From Psittacicella hinzii (lineage in GTDB: Bacteria > Pseudomonadota > Gammaproteobacteria > Enterobacterales > Psittacicellaceae), in NCBI RefSeq assembly GCF_003585935.1, contig NZ_NRJG01000028.1:1-60653 (forward strand): a stretch of 60,653 nt of DNA. The letters are read 5' to 3'. Of this stretch, positions 27,901 through 34,398 are shown in pieces. A program made the translations under genes and the position numbers. The notes beneath the pieces were generated by a model. That model was not told the DNA's origin. It saw only the letters and a list, made by a program, of their open reading frames with translations, and did not search any database. Numbering within the stretch: the stretch's first letter is position 1; each line of letters opens with the position of its first letter.

Positions 27901-29535
27901 ATTACTTAGCGCATAAGGTACAAGACGAGGCGCATGATCAAGCGTAGCTTGAGCATGAGACGAGATTTTACTACTTAGAGCTTCTGGACTTAATTGCGGT
28001 TGTGAGAGCTTATCAACACTACGCAGCTTTAAGTCATCAATTAAAAGTTGACGCATCTCAGGCGTCATATTTAAGCGTTCAAAGTACTCTGGATCATCAA
28101 AGTGCACAAACGGATCAACAATCCCATCAGCTAGCCCTTCAAGTTCTGGGAAACTAGCGTTAGCTAGTTCTTGACTCATGGCATAGTATTTTTCTTCAAG
28201 TGGGACTTGAGGATTAGTTACTAACCCAATTAAAGGTTGTAATACCGGTAACTCAAACAGATCCTCAATTTTAGGATCAGACAGTTGAGTTTGCACATGT
28301 TGGAGAGCTACTGCAAGTTGAGCTTGAGCTTTAGCAACTAGTTGGAGTTGATAAATAAACGTTGCTAATTGCTGTTGTAAAGTTAATAGTTGTTCTTGAG
28401 CCTGTGGATTAATATCCTTGGTTTCTTGCGCTCGTTGAATTGCCTGTTGTAGGTGACTTTGTAATGCTTGTTGTACTTTAAGATAGTGAGGATCTTGACT
28501 AGCTTGGGTATTACCTATACGTTCTTGTTGTTCAAGTTTGTCTTGTAAACTTAAAGCTTGAGTAAGAAGATCTCCAACTTGCGCATAAGCAGTATACTGC
28601 GGTTTTAATTGTAGGATCTGTGCTTGTACTTGGCTTAATTGCTGACTAAGGAACTTCTCTACTTGCTGCGCACGTGTTTGTTGTTGCTCTAAAGCATATT
28701 GCTTGTAGTGTAAAAGTTGTAAGTGCATTTCCACTTTTTGTATTATTGCTTGCGGGCATCCTTGGTTACCCCCATTAGCGATAATAGGTGCAAAAGCTTG
28801 TAAAGCTAACATTAAGCGTACGTTATAGGTAATACGTTGACGATAATGTGAATCTATATCGTCCATGCGCGCTTGTTTAAAATCAGCAGGAACTTTAGCT
28901 TGGTTTAGGCGTAAGTGTAAGAAATTGCGCATTTTAGGAATGGCAATTTGCATACTGTGAGTAGCTAGACGTAACTCTTTTAGTCTTTCTTGAATAGCTT
29001 GATGCCCAATACGCGTAAACTGCGCAGGAGTAACCCGTACAGTTTGTTCGATAACCGGAGCAGGTGGTCCAACTTCGATCGATTGCCAGTAAGCTTGAAG
29101 TAGTTCTTGCGCTTGTTGCCAAAAATAACTAAACAGCTCTTTATATTGTTTTACTGTAATTTGATTCGCTTTTAAATTTAAAAGAGCTAAGAGTTGTTTT
29201 TTCTCGGTGTTTTGCGCTTGGCTACGCATTTGCGTTTGTTGTTCTTGCTGAAAAGCTGCAAGCTTTTCCATGGCTAAAGAATATTTTTTCTGCGCTGGTA
29301 AAAAACGTGAATGAAAAATATCTTCTTTATACGCAAAAGTCGCAAGATTCTCTTTAGTCGCAGGTTTAAGAGTTTCGACTAAAGGAGTAACTATAGCAAT
29401 AGCGGCTTCAAGTCCCCAAGCTTTTAGTTGGGCACTAGTGTAGCGTGGAGTTTGGCGGGTTTTAGAGGTGCTAATTTCTGTATTACCACTCGTGTTTTGA
29501 GCGCGAGTAGGAGTATTTTTACTATCTTGGCTCAT
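21943..29535 (-). CDS. dinB: Giant protein: ~2100-residue unknown region fused to a Y-family DNA polymerase
   Basis: One frame of 2530 codons is open without a stop. About residues 2115-2490 are a Y-family (DinB/UmuC-type) translesion polymerase: VILHCDMNNCFASI with Asp2126 and the steric-gate Phe, VAGDSEQRKGVILARSYAAKEYGI, the catalytic YSIDEAWLDV (Asp2222, Glu2223), VGVSFNKVLAKLGSDMKKPD, the helix-hairpin-helix ELIGVGRKTLIKLDRLGI, and a little-finger domain. The metal-binding acids are intact, so activity is likely. Nothing upstream matches a family I know. It has a Gln-rich helical segment (about residues 80-470), a mixed region with many Tyr/Trp, Gln/Asn/Ser low-complexity linkers at about 850-910 and 1120-1270 (VTQ/AAQ/STQ repeats), and another folded-looking region (1400-2100). 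Ordinary DinB has about 350 residues. There is no clear ribosome binding site. The polymerase block resembles the versions with AGD and SIDE motifs common outside Enterobacteria. Confidence 0.9.
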   Translation of the reverse strand: MSQDSKNTPTRAQNTSGNTEISTSKTRQTPRYTSAQLKAWGLEAAIAIVTPLVETLKPATKENLATFAYKEDIFHSRFLPAQKKYSLAMEKLAAFQQEQQTQMRSQAQNTEKKQLLALLNLKANQITVKQYKELFSYFWQQAQELLQAYWQSIEVGPPAPVIEQTVRVTPAQFTRIGHQAIQERLKELRLATHSMQIAIPKMRNFLHLRLNQAKVPADFKQARMDDIDSHYRQRITYNVRLMLALQAFAPIIANGGNQGCPQAIIQKVEMHLQLLHYKQYALEQQQTRAQQVEKFLSQQLSQVQAQILQLKPQYTAYAQVGDLLTQALSLQDKLEQQERIGNTQASQDPHYLKVQQALQSHLQQAIQRAQETKDINPQAQEQLLTLQQQLATFIYQLQLVAKAQAQLAVALQHVQTQLSDPKIEDLFELPVLQPLIGLVTNPQVPLEEKYYAMSQELANASFPELEGLADGIVDPFVHFDDPEYFERLNMTPEMRQLLIDDLKLRSVDKLSQPQLSPEALSSKISSHAQATLDHAPRLVPYALSNDYLEQYHQTLLRQEQKAQAEAQALANIRRSSGPLRLEDIPSNRPEQQSYADYMPIFNEHIVKKGDGYNTFKVDNNEVKDRLAYFENQWRYDLAYDYLTTIIRKQQLSHGGSARVSVGLDQLPLMKKEYSYQQQELFHRFGLLYNAKAQANSSFYYYQIIPQLASKLGIAYPTPKLDKVTWYQTDIWTALNALDKRNHQHQFSTIETKTSEGLQHWLGKDFTYQQKVIDSYYQAPLDKYLIDWEFCGQYAQHIILGELDPEINKNLPVAVMTIDPRLHSKARWVNLFKLRTVLAYEQSVQNAQAMQNSQTAQNTQAQALTKDQAKSQDQNEPQDLSQAQSQVQDSNQDKAQEQTLDNSQAQEQTSTSIPDYVALSGGELRYTGYLNYLHLYEQLGQALHQEVPQITSGQQFSKTPLPVYIDQQSGFLPFNENFIYIWHKNNLNKLPIHDLQHINFAADATDERFRLDTREDDDLARRLQKQKQRAYLTQKRSRKAVDSAFAATQKETMRIVLTDIAQQEQDALHLAMHEQLDTKSLTLPGLNAHQTKKQRDKLEARQMRQRFIEALSKNPDSAEENQEQALSKAPITPGKMAQALQEQMHAQNQLVHERNLSYAQSQGLASQGDTQGATGNFVNSVANSVANSFTSSSVATNSVVTNNASNSATSGSLNSLASSRFTPLAQVNPASQMQVTQAAQVAQGAQSTQAVQVTQATQSTQAAQGLQTVQSTLTSQPSPEKANNPLVQYMQISEQSYGDYFELAKELYYMQQTKLAAYKHKEPRQRKPQTFTADFPLTSQPKHQAAILTTEDEVAKGWSQALAQAKAGQQEVKSSNNYLGREHKVNPQLQRTAQDKQSLVALQQDLGQVHLSTGNEDNPSLLSTAVTNILVKAVSKTGDLQAANQLEVIPDADYLEHYYRKYFSNYHKENRYSFLHHEPEHFAWNNPVDTLLKRAKYNPQAQAHIKQRAQAYYDAANNYITKVQSLVYLDEMQANEHQLEGYGTYASLYYNGLVLLPDLMLPLEEYARLQDYEQAHTLPLPTHYSRYRKEHAQRLAQLCLTLNPVAAQKFSQAYSRANAFNLSVVSAAATNELFNTLDITHVQKFAASKDYRQQVMYAALGQEITRTPLHILSPEMRSQAHNVWHELATKQQASPAESYKLVVTAERFGIKQQAPELTELKLVLPVVQNCRWGLLGNADSAPQLKPEQNQQMQRALQAQEQVGQVAIQEFFSTPNKLTALFSRAATGKFTVDMDMMLDPMATPVAPLNTEQEVLTQLNPAVNAKVISQAQQEFLLYSGISPNLNYQATLTFTTELDKQFYTQLTQNLATAYGAYRNRQQIYAFPALLKRTFRRNSYGVIPYMATYFPNSRYQGSSRHAGYHILGVSATNPLTGELWHGNSQPNFYLPSIPEDIAHSIRQGVSFNRFQESKNQCAEGMTFYQQYIKQEYGLDFGRYTEPQNVFMTPEQYLAYYYAWQKEVHNFHAEIIAVLNQVYYHDDNSLHKVRNELHYYAGFNCEFSSQALQELAYLSVPEFCQIMHVDKIEENVYQALAQKRDLYIRDTNIETMEKIDLDKLHPTYERVILHCDMNNCFASIAARENPQLQGKAIAVAGDSEQRKGVILARSYAAKEYGITTGEPTVVALKKCPNLILVPPNFDDYRRYSNMASEIYAQYTPHVELYSIDEAWLDVTEVVAQYESPEALANQIREHIKRELGITISVGVSFNKVLAKLGSDMKKPDAVTCIPPHRWQEIVWPRAVSELIGVGRKTLIKLDRLGIGTIGALANTPRQKMYDALGHHGLNLWLDANGLDCVSVKDGKNRDRIKSVGRGTTLSTDAHDPAEIKRFILELAVEVSEKLHRENCLAYGVQISIRDTSFKDHSWQAQMELPTLIAKDLAAKATELFNANYHWSLPVRALTVRAINIIPYNTEFQANMFTDVVGHKKRLRQQRIIHKLNAGLTKGDKARIHQASDLLNEKLGDRSSILTSFKGDE

Positions 29536-30426
29536 AGGGTTATTGTTTCCGTATTCTTAATCTTGTTCGTTTTTGTTGTAACGAGAGTTACGAAAAAATT
29601 AGCAAAAAAGTAATTTAAATTTTATTTAAAATAAAAAATTAGAAAAAATTAAAAATAATTCTAAAAAAAATATTTCGCTATGCGAGATGGGAAGGAGTAT
29701 GTAAGAGATTAACTTAGGCTCGACCTTCTTTCCCTTTATATACTCCCCATACTCCAGTCTTTCTCCCTATACTTCTGTAGAAAAAGAGATTCTTCGTCCT
29801 TTTTGAATAGAAGATTTAAGGTTAGTGAGAAGAGGATTGTAGAGATGTTCGAGAAAATATTTTTTAAGAATAATTATTTTTATTTAAATATATTATAGCT
29901 TAAAAAGAATTAAATGAATTTAACTAAGTAATAAGGGTAATTGCGTGGTGGTCGGTAAAGCTTTGATAAATATGTGTAATTTGTGTAAGAGTTGGCTATT
30001 GATTATTTTTATTAATTTTTTTTAATAAATTATTAAAAATAAATATAAAAATAGAAAAAGAGTAATGGAGTAGGAATAGAACAGCGGGAGTAGAACAAGA
30101 AATTAGGCAGAAATGGTAATGAATAGTAACAGAATAAGACTGAATAAGTACTGAAGTAGAGCTGAAGAGCTAAAGAATAGAAGGGATAGAACGGGAAAAG
30201 CTGGAAAAACTACCTGCAAGACACAAGAAATCCCTAGAGAACTAACTTCTCTAGGGATGAATAAGGTAATAAATTGAGTGTATGTAAGGGAGTAAGTAAA
30301 AATAACAGAGCTTAATTTAATCTGATCAGCATGTAATTAGGTATTCGTGTGAACAGACACACAGGTCATCTGATATTCGTGTAAGCGGATAAACTGAAAG
30401 GTAAACAACCTTATTTTATTCTTAGC
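29536..30426. other. 890-base AT-rich gene-free region
   Basis: This is very AT-rich DNA upstream of the giant gene, with poly-A/T tracts near 29600-29660 and 29990-30060. No open frame, RNA or repeat array was recognised apart from the terminator at 30230-30258. Confidence 0.4.
30230..30258 (-). terminator. Intrinsic terminator downstream of yigZ
   Basis: ATCCCTAGAGA pairs with TCTCTAGGGAT around a 7-base loop. The minus strand then reads TTTCTTG. It is about 170 bases past the yigZ stop. Confidence 0.55.
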
Positions 30427-31038
30427 TTACTCTCCAATCTTAAACATAAATAGACTACCTGCTGAACGATCGGTTAGTAAAGCTTGTAGTTGCTCAGCTT
30501 GTTCGGCAGGAATACCAAATTCAATCGTTACTTGTTCTAAGAACTCTTGGAACTCAATTTTTGTATTAAATTGTCCTAAAAGATTTTGCACCATACCTAG
30601 ATGTTCATAATCAAAGGTAATAAAATATAGATCTCTTTCTACTTCGGTAGTGGTTTGCGCTAATTTGAGTGCTTGTTGCACTCCACTAGCATAGGCTTTA
30701 CAAAGACCACCAGTTCCTAAGAGGATGCCTCCAAAGTAACGTACAGTTGCAGCAACTATATGTCCGATTTGGGAGTTAATCAGAGTATTTAACATAGGAC
30801 GTCCAGCTGTACCAGATGGTTCTCCATTGTCAGTAGAATAGTATTGCAGTTCATCTCCAGGTACACCAGCTACGGTTGCCCAGCAAACGTGGGTAGCTTT
30901 AGGATGTTCTTGCCAAATTTGGTGAATAAAAGCACGAGCTTCTTCTAAATTATTAACCCGTGCAAGATAGGTAATAAAGCGGCTTTTTTTGAACTCTTCT
31001 TCAAAAATTACCGGTTCAGCTAATACTTTATATTCCAT
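30427..31038 (-). CDS. yigZ: YigZ/IMPACT family protein
   Basis: The 203-residue protein aligns along its length with E. coli YigZ: EEEFKKSRFITYLARV, TDNGEPSGTAGRPML (the family signature), VRYFGGILLGTGGLCKAYASG, and the C-terminal ferredoxin-like domain ending in DRSAGSLFMF. The family has been linked to translation regulation (eukaryotic IMPACT), but the bacterial role is not settled. The start is 80 bases from a 7-bp repeat array, so its promoter may be influenced by array length. Confidence 0.93.
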   Translation of the reverse strand: MEYKVLAEPVIFEEEFKKSRFITYLARVNNLEEARAFIHQIWQEHPKATHVCWATVAGVPGDELQYYSTDNGEPSGTAGRPMLNTLINSQIGHIVAATVRYFGGILLGTGGLCKAYASGVQQALKLAQTTTEVERDLYFITFDYEHLGMVQNLLGQFNTKIEFQEFLEQVTIEFGIPAEQAEQLQALLTDRSAGSLFMFKIGE

Positions 31039-31118
31039 ATAATCTGCGTATTTTCCAAAATTTTAGAGTTTCCTATTATAGCATAAGGCTAAGAATGGTT
31101 GGATTAGGGAAGCTAGAT

Positions 31119-31328
31119 TGTCTCTTATCCCTTATCTCTCATCTCTCATCTCTTATCCCTTATCCCTTGTCTCTTGTCCCTTGTCTCTTATCTCTTGTCT
31201 CTTATCTCTTGTCCCTTGTCTCTTGTCTCTTGTCCCTTGTCTCTTGTCTCTTGTCTCTTGTCTCTTGTCTCTTGTCTCTTGTCTCTTGTCTCTTGTCTCT
31301 TGTCTCTTGTCTATTGTCTATTGTCTAT
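31119..31328. repeat. Heptanucleotide tandem array, about 30 units
   Basis: Units are CTCTTGT and variants (CTCTTAT, CCCTTAT, CTCTCAT, CCCTTGT, CTATTGT). Ten consecutive units (31241-31310) are identical. All three plus-strand frames are open across it because the unit lacks stops, so the apparent proteins there are artefacts. The array lies 80 bases upstream of yigZ and is a candidate length-variable locus. Confidence 0.9.
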
Positions 31329-31804
31329 TATTTTTGTCTCGGTCTCTATTCTTTACGTAAAGACATGTCTATTCCCTTACTCTTAGTACCTATTTTTATT
31401 TAACATTAACTAAAACTGACAAATGATAGATAAGAGAAATTAGGGAATTTTTTCATTTTTCCTCTTGGTTTTTTATACTTAAGTCGCTATATTTAAGGTA
31501 AAATATACATTAAAAAATTCGCTCACAAATTTTGCTCATCTTAAACGTGGCATAAGCCATTGTTTTATCGCAGCAAAAGTTTGCAACGTGACTTTTTCTT
31601 CCCGTTTTTTGATCTTCCTTTCTAGTTAAAGGAAGCAGCCCCTTACTTAATTTAATTTCTCGCAAGGGGCTAAAATTTTGTGTATGTTTACCGTACAATT
31701 TCGTTATTCTTTTTGCATTTGTCATGTTTTTCTCTATTTTGCATTTGTTATTGCTTGTTTCTTGTACAAGGATGAGTAATAAGTAAACTAAGATAAATTT
31801 TTAA
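31329..31804. other. Spacer between the two arrays, with two hairpins and a doubtful small ORF
   Basis: TTCCTTT-CTAGTT-AAAGGAA (about 31615-31634) and AGCCCCTT to AAGGGGCT (31637-31671) form adjacent hairpins. A 71-codon minus-strand frame (31510-31725, basic, no known domain) has GAG 7 bases before its ATG, but its AGA/CGA-rich codon use differs from neighbours. I regard it as unproven. Confidence 0.3.
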
Positions 31805-32000
31805 GAATAAATTTTTAAGAATAAATCTTTGAGAATAAATCTTTGAGAATAAATCTTTGAGAATAAATCTTTGAGAATAAATCTTTGAGAATAAATCTTT
31901 GAGAATAAATCTTTGAGAATAAATCTTTGAGAATAAATCTTTGAGAATAAATCTTTGAGAATAAATCTTTGAGAATAAATCTGTAAGAATTAATTTTTAA
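31805..32000. repeat. 14-bp tandem array upstream of tolB, 14 units
   Basis: The unit GAATAAATCTTTGA occurs 11 times without change (31819-31972) and is flanked by degenerate copies on both sides. The array ends 67 bases before the tolB ATG, so it occupies the promoter region. There is no spacer sequence between units, which excludes CRISPR. Confidence 0.92.
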
Positions 32001-32067
32001 GAAATTGACGTAAATGCACAGTTCCCCCTCTTCTTCATTACCATTTTTTAACCATACGACTTAATCT

Positions 32068-33408
32068 ATGATTAAAGTTTTTTCTTCATACAAATTATGG
32101 GGTGTAGGTTTAGCTTGTTTCTATGCGTTAACAGGTTATGCTGAAACTTCAAGTAATATTACTCCTGTAACTGATCCTAATACTTCATCAACGGTGATTA
32201 ATATCGATCAGGGTACGCACCAAGCACAAAAAATCGCAATTGCGAATTTTAGCTATGCTCCTGGAGTAAATATTCAAAATAAATTAGAAACCATTATCGG
32301 TGCGGATTTACAAAATACTGGTATCTTTGCTCCTGTATACGCGCAAAACTTCCCACAAGATATGAATACCCCAATTAATCCTAATGTATGGAATCAAGCA
32401 GGAGTATTCTATTTAGTAACTGGTGCAGTAAGTCCGGCTGGTCAAGGTTATAAATTAGACTATAACCTATACGATATGTCAGGTGCGATTTGTCCAGTAG
32501 GGCAAGCATGTATTAGTCGTTCAGTGACTTATACTCCTGGCGATCAACGTAAATTAGCGCACGCCGCTGCCGATAGCGTATTTACAGCCATCACTAAAAA
32601 ACTATCTGATTTCTTAACTAAAATCGCTTACGTACAGCAACCTATTGCAGGGGTTAACGAATATAACCTTTATATCGCTGATTACGATGGTTACAATGCT
32701 AAAAAAATCTATACTTCAAGTAAACCAATTCTTTCTCCGGATTGGTCACCTGATAACAGTAATTTAGCATTCGTGACTTATACGACTTTTAGTTCGGTGA
32801 TTATGCAATATAACCTAGCTTCAGGTCGCGTATATACAGTAGTTAATCGTCTAGGGAATTCTTCAGCGCCAGCTTATAGTGCTGATGGTAACTACTTAGC
32901 TTACGTTTACGGTAACAATGGTAAGTTTGATATTTACTTACGTAACTTAAAAAATAATAGTGAACGTAACCTAACTAATGGTGCAGGACGTAACTCTGAA
33001 CCAGCATGGTATGGTAATAGCTTAATCTTTACTTCAGACCGTGGCGGTAATGCCGCGATTTACCAAATGGATTTAGGTAGCGGTCAAGCTTATCGTATTT
33101 CACGTACAAGTGGACAAACAACTAATGCCGATGTAAGTTATAGCGCTAAAACCATGGTATTTATTAACCGTGACCGTATTACAGCACAAGACTTAACTAC
33201 AGGTAAAACTACAGCTTTATCTTCAACTTACTTAGATGAAGGTTTAACTTTAAGTCCAAATGGACAAATGGTAATCTATTCTTCAACGGTTGGTAACAAT
33301 AAACGTTTAAATTTAATTAGTATCGACGGTTACAATCGTGTGACTTTACCATTAACTCAAGGTTCATATAGTAATGCAGCATGGTCAAATGCGGTGACAA
33401 ATCCGTAA
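32068..33408 (+). CDS. tolB: Tol-Pal system protein TolB
   Basis: TolB is a periplasmic beta-propeller that binds Pal and TolA to link the inner and outer membranes during division. The signal peptide ends near GYA (residue 25). The N-terminal domain contains IAIANFSYAPG and IIGADLQNTGIFAPV; the propeller repeats show the typical LSPDWSPDNSNLAFVTY, PAYSADGNYLAYV, SEPAWYGNSLIFTSDRGGNAAIYQMDL and LSPNGQMVIYSS. The length of 446 residues is normal. No ribosome binding site is evident before the ATG. tolQRA do not precede it; the upstream DNA is a 14-bp repeat array. pal follows after about 200 bases. Confidence 0.95.
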   Translation: MIKVFSSYKLWGVGLACFYALTGYAETSSNITPVTDPNTSSTVINIDQGTHQAQKIAIANFSYAPGVNIQNKLETIIGADLQNTGIFAPVYAQNFPQDMNTPINPNVWNQAGVFYLVTGAVSPAGQGYKLDYNLYDMSGAICPVGQACISRSVTYTPGDQRKLAHAAADSVFTAITKKLSDFLTKIAYVQQPIAGVNEYNLYIADYDGYNAKKIYTSSKPILSPDWSPDNSNLAFVTYTTFSSVIMQYNLASGRVYTVVNRLGNSSAPAYSADGNYLAYVYGNNGKFDIYLRNLKNNSERNLTNGAGRNSEPAWYGNSLIFTSDRGGNAAIYQMDLGSGQAYRISRTSGQTTNADVSYSAKTMVFINRDRITAQDLTTGKTTALSSTYLDEGLTLSPNGQMVIYSSTVGNNKRLNLISIDGYNRVTLPLTQGSYSNAAWSNAVTNP

Positions 33409-33610
33409 AATCATGTAGTTTTGCAATGAGAACTAATTTATATTTTAAAATTTCTATTTGGGGTTTAGGTATTAGCCAGTAGTACCTAAACTAGTTTTAT
33501 AATAAAAGTACTTTGAGGCTTAGAGCTATTAAGCCTCGATTGCTTACCTAGCTGATTAATAACCTTTGATATAGTTTTTAACTAGGATCTTTCTTTTTAA
33601 GGATATCTTT
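33409..33610 (+). promoter_or_regulatory. tolB-pal spacer with a possible pal promoter
   Basis: A perfect TATAAT (33498-33503) lies about 107 bases before the pal ATG, without a convincing -35 element. AAGGA lies 7 bases before the pal start. pal may therefore be transcribed independently of tolB as well. Confidence 0.35.
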
Positions 33611-34126
33611 ATGGTAAAATTATTTTCCCCTTCACGTTTAGCTCTAGCGGTAGTTGCTGCATTTGCTTTAGCAGCATGTTCTTCAGGTGTTAGCCAAAAC
33701 ACTGGTACAGCTGATAATTCATTTACGAATGCGAATTTACAAGCTAAAGACCCTAACGCGAAAATCTATAACGGTTATTCACAAAACGAATTACAAAATA
33801 CTTACAACACTGTATTATTTGCTTTCGACTCTTACACTCCAACAGCAGAAGGTGTTGAGTTAATTAAAGCTCACGCAGCTTTCATTAAAGCAAACGGTGC
33901 AAAAGTAGTATTAGAAGGTTACACTGACGAACGTGGTACTCCAGAGTACAACATTACTCTAGGTGCACAACGTGCTAAATCAGTAGCTGATTTATTAGTA
34001 CAATTCGGTGTTGATCCAGCATCTATTCGTCAATTAAGCTACGGTGAAGAGCGTCCAGCAGTATTAGGTCACAACGAAGCTGCTTACTCTAAAAACCGTC
34101 GTGTAGTATTCAACTACAACTTCTAA
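33611..34126 (+). CDS. pal: Peptidoglycan-associated lipoprotein Pal
   Basis: This is an outer-membrane lipoprotein. The lipobox ALAAC places the lipidated Cys at residue 23, and a Ser/Thr/Asn-rich linker leads to the OmpA-like peptidoglycan-binding domain: VLFAFDSYTPTAEG, VVLEGYTDERGTPEYNITLGAQRAKSVADLL, and RQLSYGEERP, ending NRRVVFNYNF. The Asp and Arg that contact diaminopimelate in OmpA-like domains (TDERGT, QRA) are present. The length is slightly above the usual ~155. Codon use is strongly biased (GGT, CGT, AAC), as expected of a highly expressed gene. Confidence 0.96.
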   Translation: MVKLFSPSRLALAVVAAFALAACSSGVSQNTGTADNSFTNANLQAKDPNAKIYNGYSQNELQNTYNTVLFAFDSYTPTAEGVELIKAHAAFIKANGAKVVLEGYTDERGTPEYNITLGAQRAKSVADLLVQFGVDPASIRQLSYGEERPAVLGHNEAAYSKNRRVVFNYNF

Positions 34127-34196
34127 TTTTAAGAGTAAATAATAAACTACAAAATTAATACACTACAAAGAGTGTAAAAAATTGTAAAAGATTAAT

Positions 34197-34233
34197 AAAT
34201 TAAGGCGGAGGTTTTTAACCTCCGCCTTAATTT
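34197..34233. terminator. Bidirectional terminator between pal and the ABC exporter
   Basis: AAATTAAGGCGGAGG pairs perfectly with CCTCCGCCTTAATTT (15 bp) around TTTTTAA. It lies between convergent genes. Confidence 0.85.
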
Positions 34234-34398
34234 ATGTTGGCTTTTTGCTAGCTTTGAGCTTGCTTTTCGCTTGTTTATTGCTTGGATTTTGCCTGCTGTG
34301 GTGTATCATTTTGTGGTCCAGCTCACTTTTTTGCAGACTTACTCTACTCTGTAGAGTATGACTTATTTGAGTGGGCAAAGTTAGGCTACTTAACCATG

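Noticed and set aside
31095-31403. Three overlapping plus-strand ORFs rich in Leu/Ser/Val/Cys
   Set aside because: They are the three frames of a 7-bp repeat that contains no stop codon; there is no binding site and no downstream gene in frame.
31631-31640. GGAAGCAGCC, which resembles the SRP RNA loop motif
   Set aside because: The surrounding sequence does not form the SRP RNA hairpin, and the conserved GGTC/CCGGAA part is missing.
31510-31725. 71-codon minus-strand ORF
   Set aside because: It has a fair ribosome binding site but no recognised domain, atypical AGA/CGA codons, and a strong hairpin inside it. It is reported only within the spacer description.
31805-32000. Regular repeats that might be a CRISPR array
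   Set aside because: The 14-bp units are directly adjacent with no spacers, and no cas genes are present.
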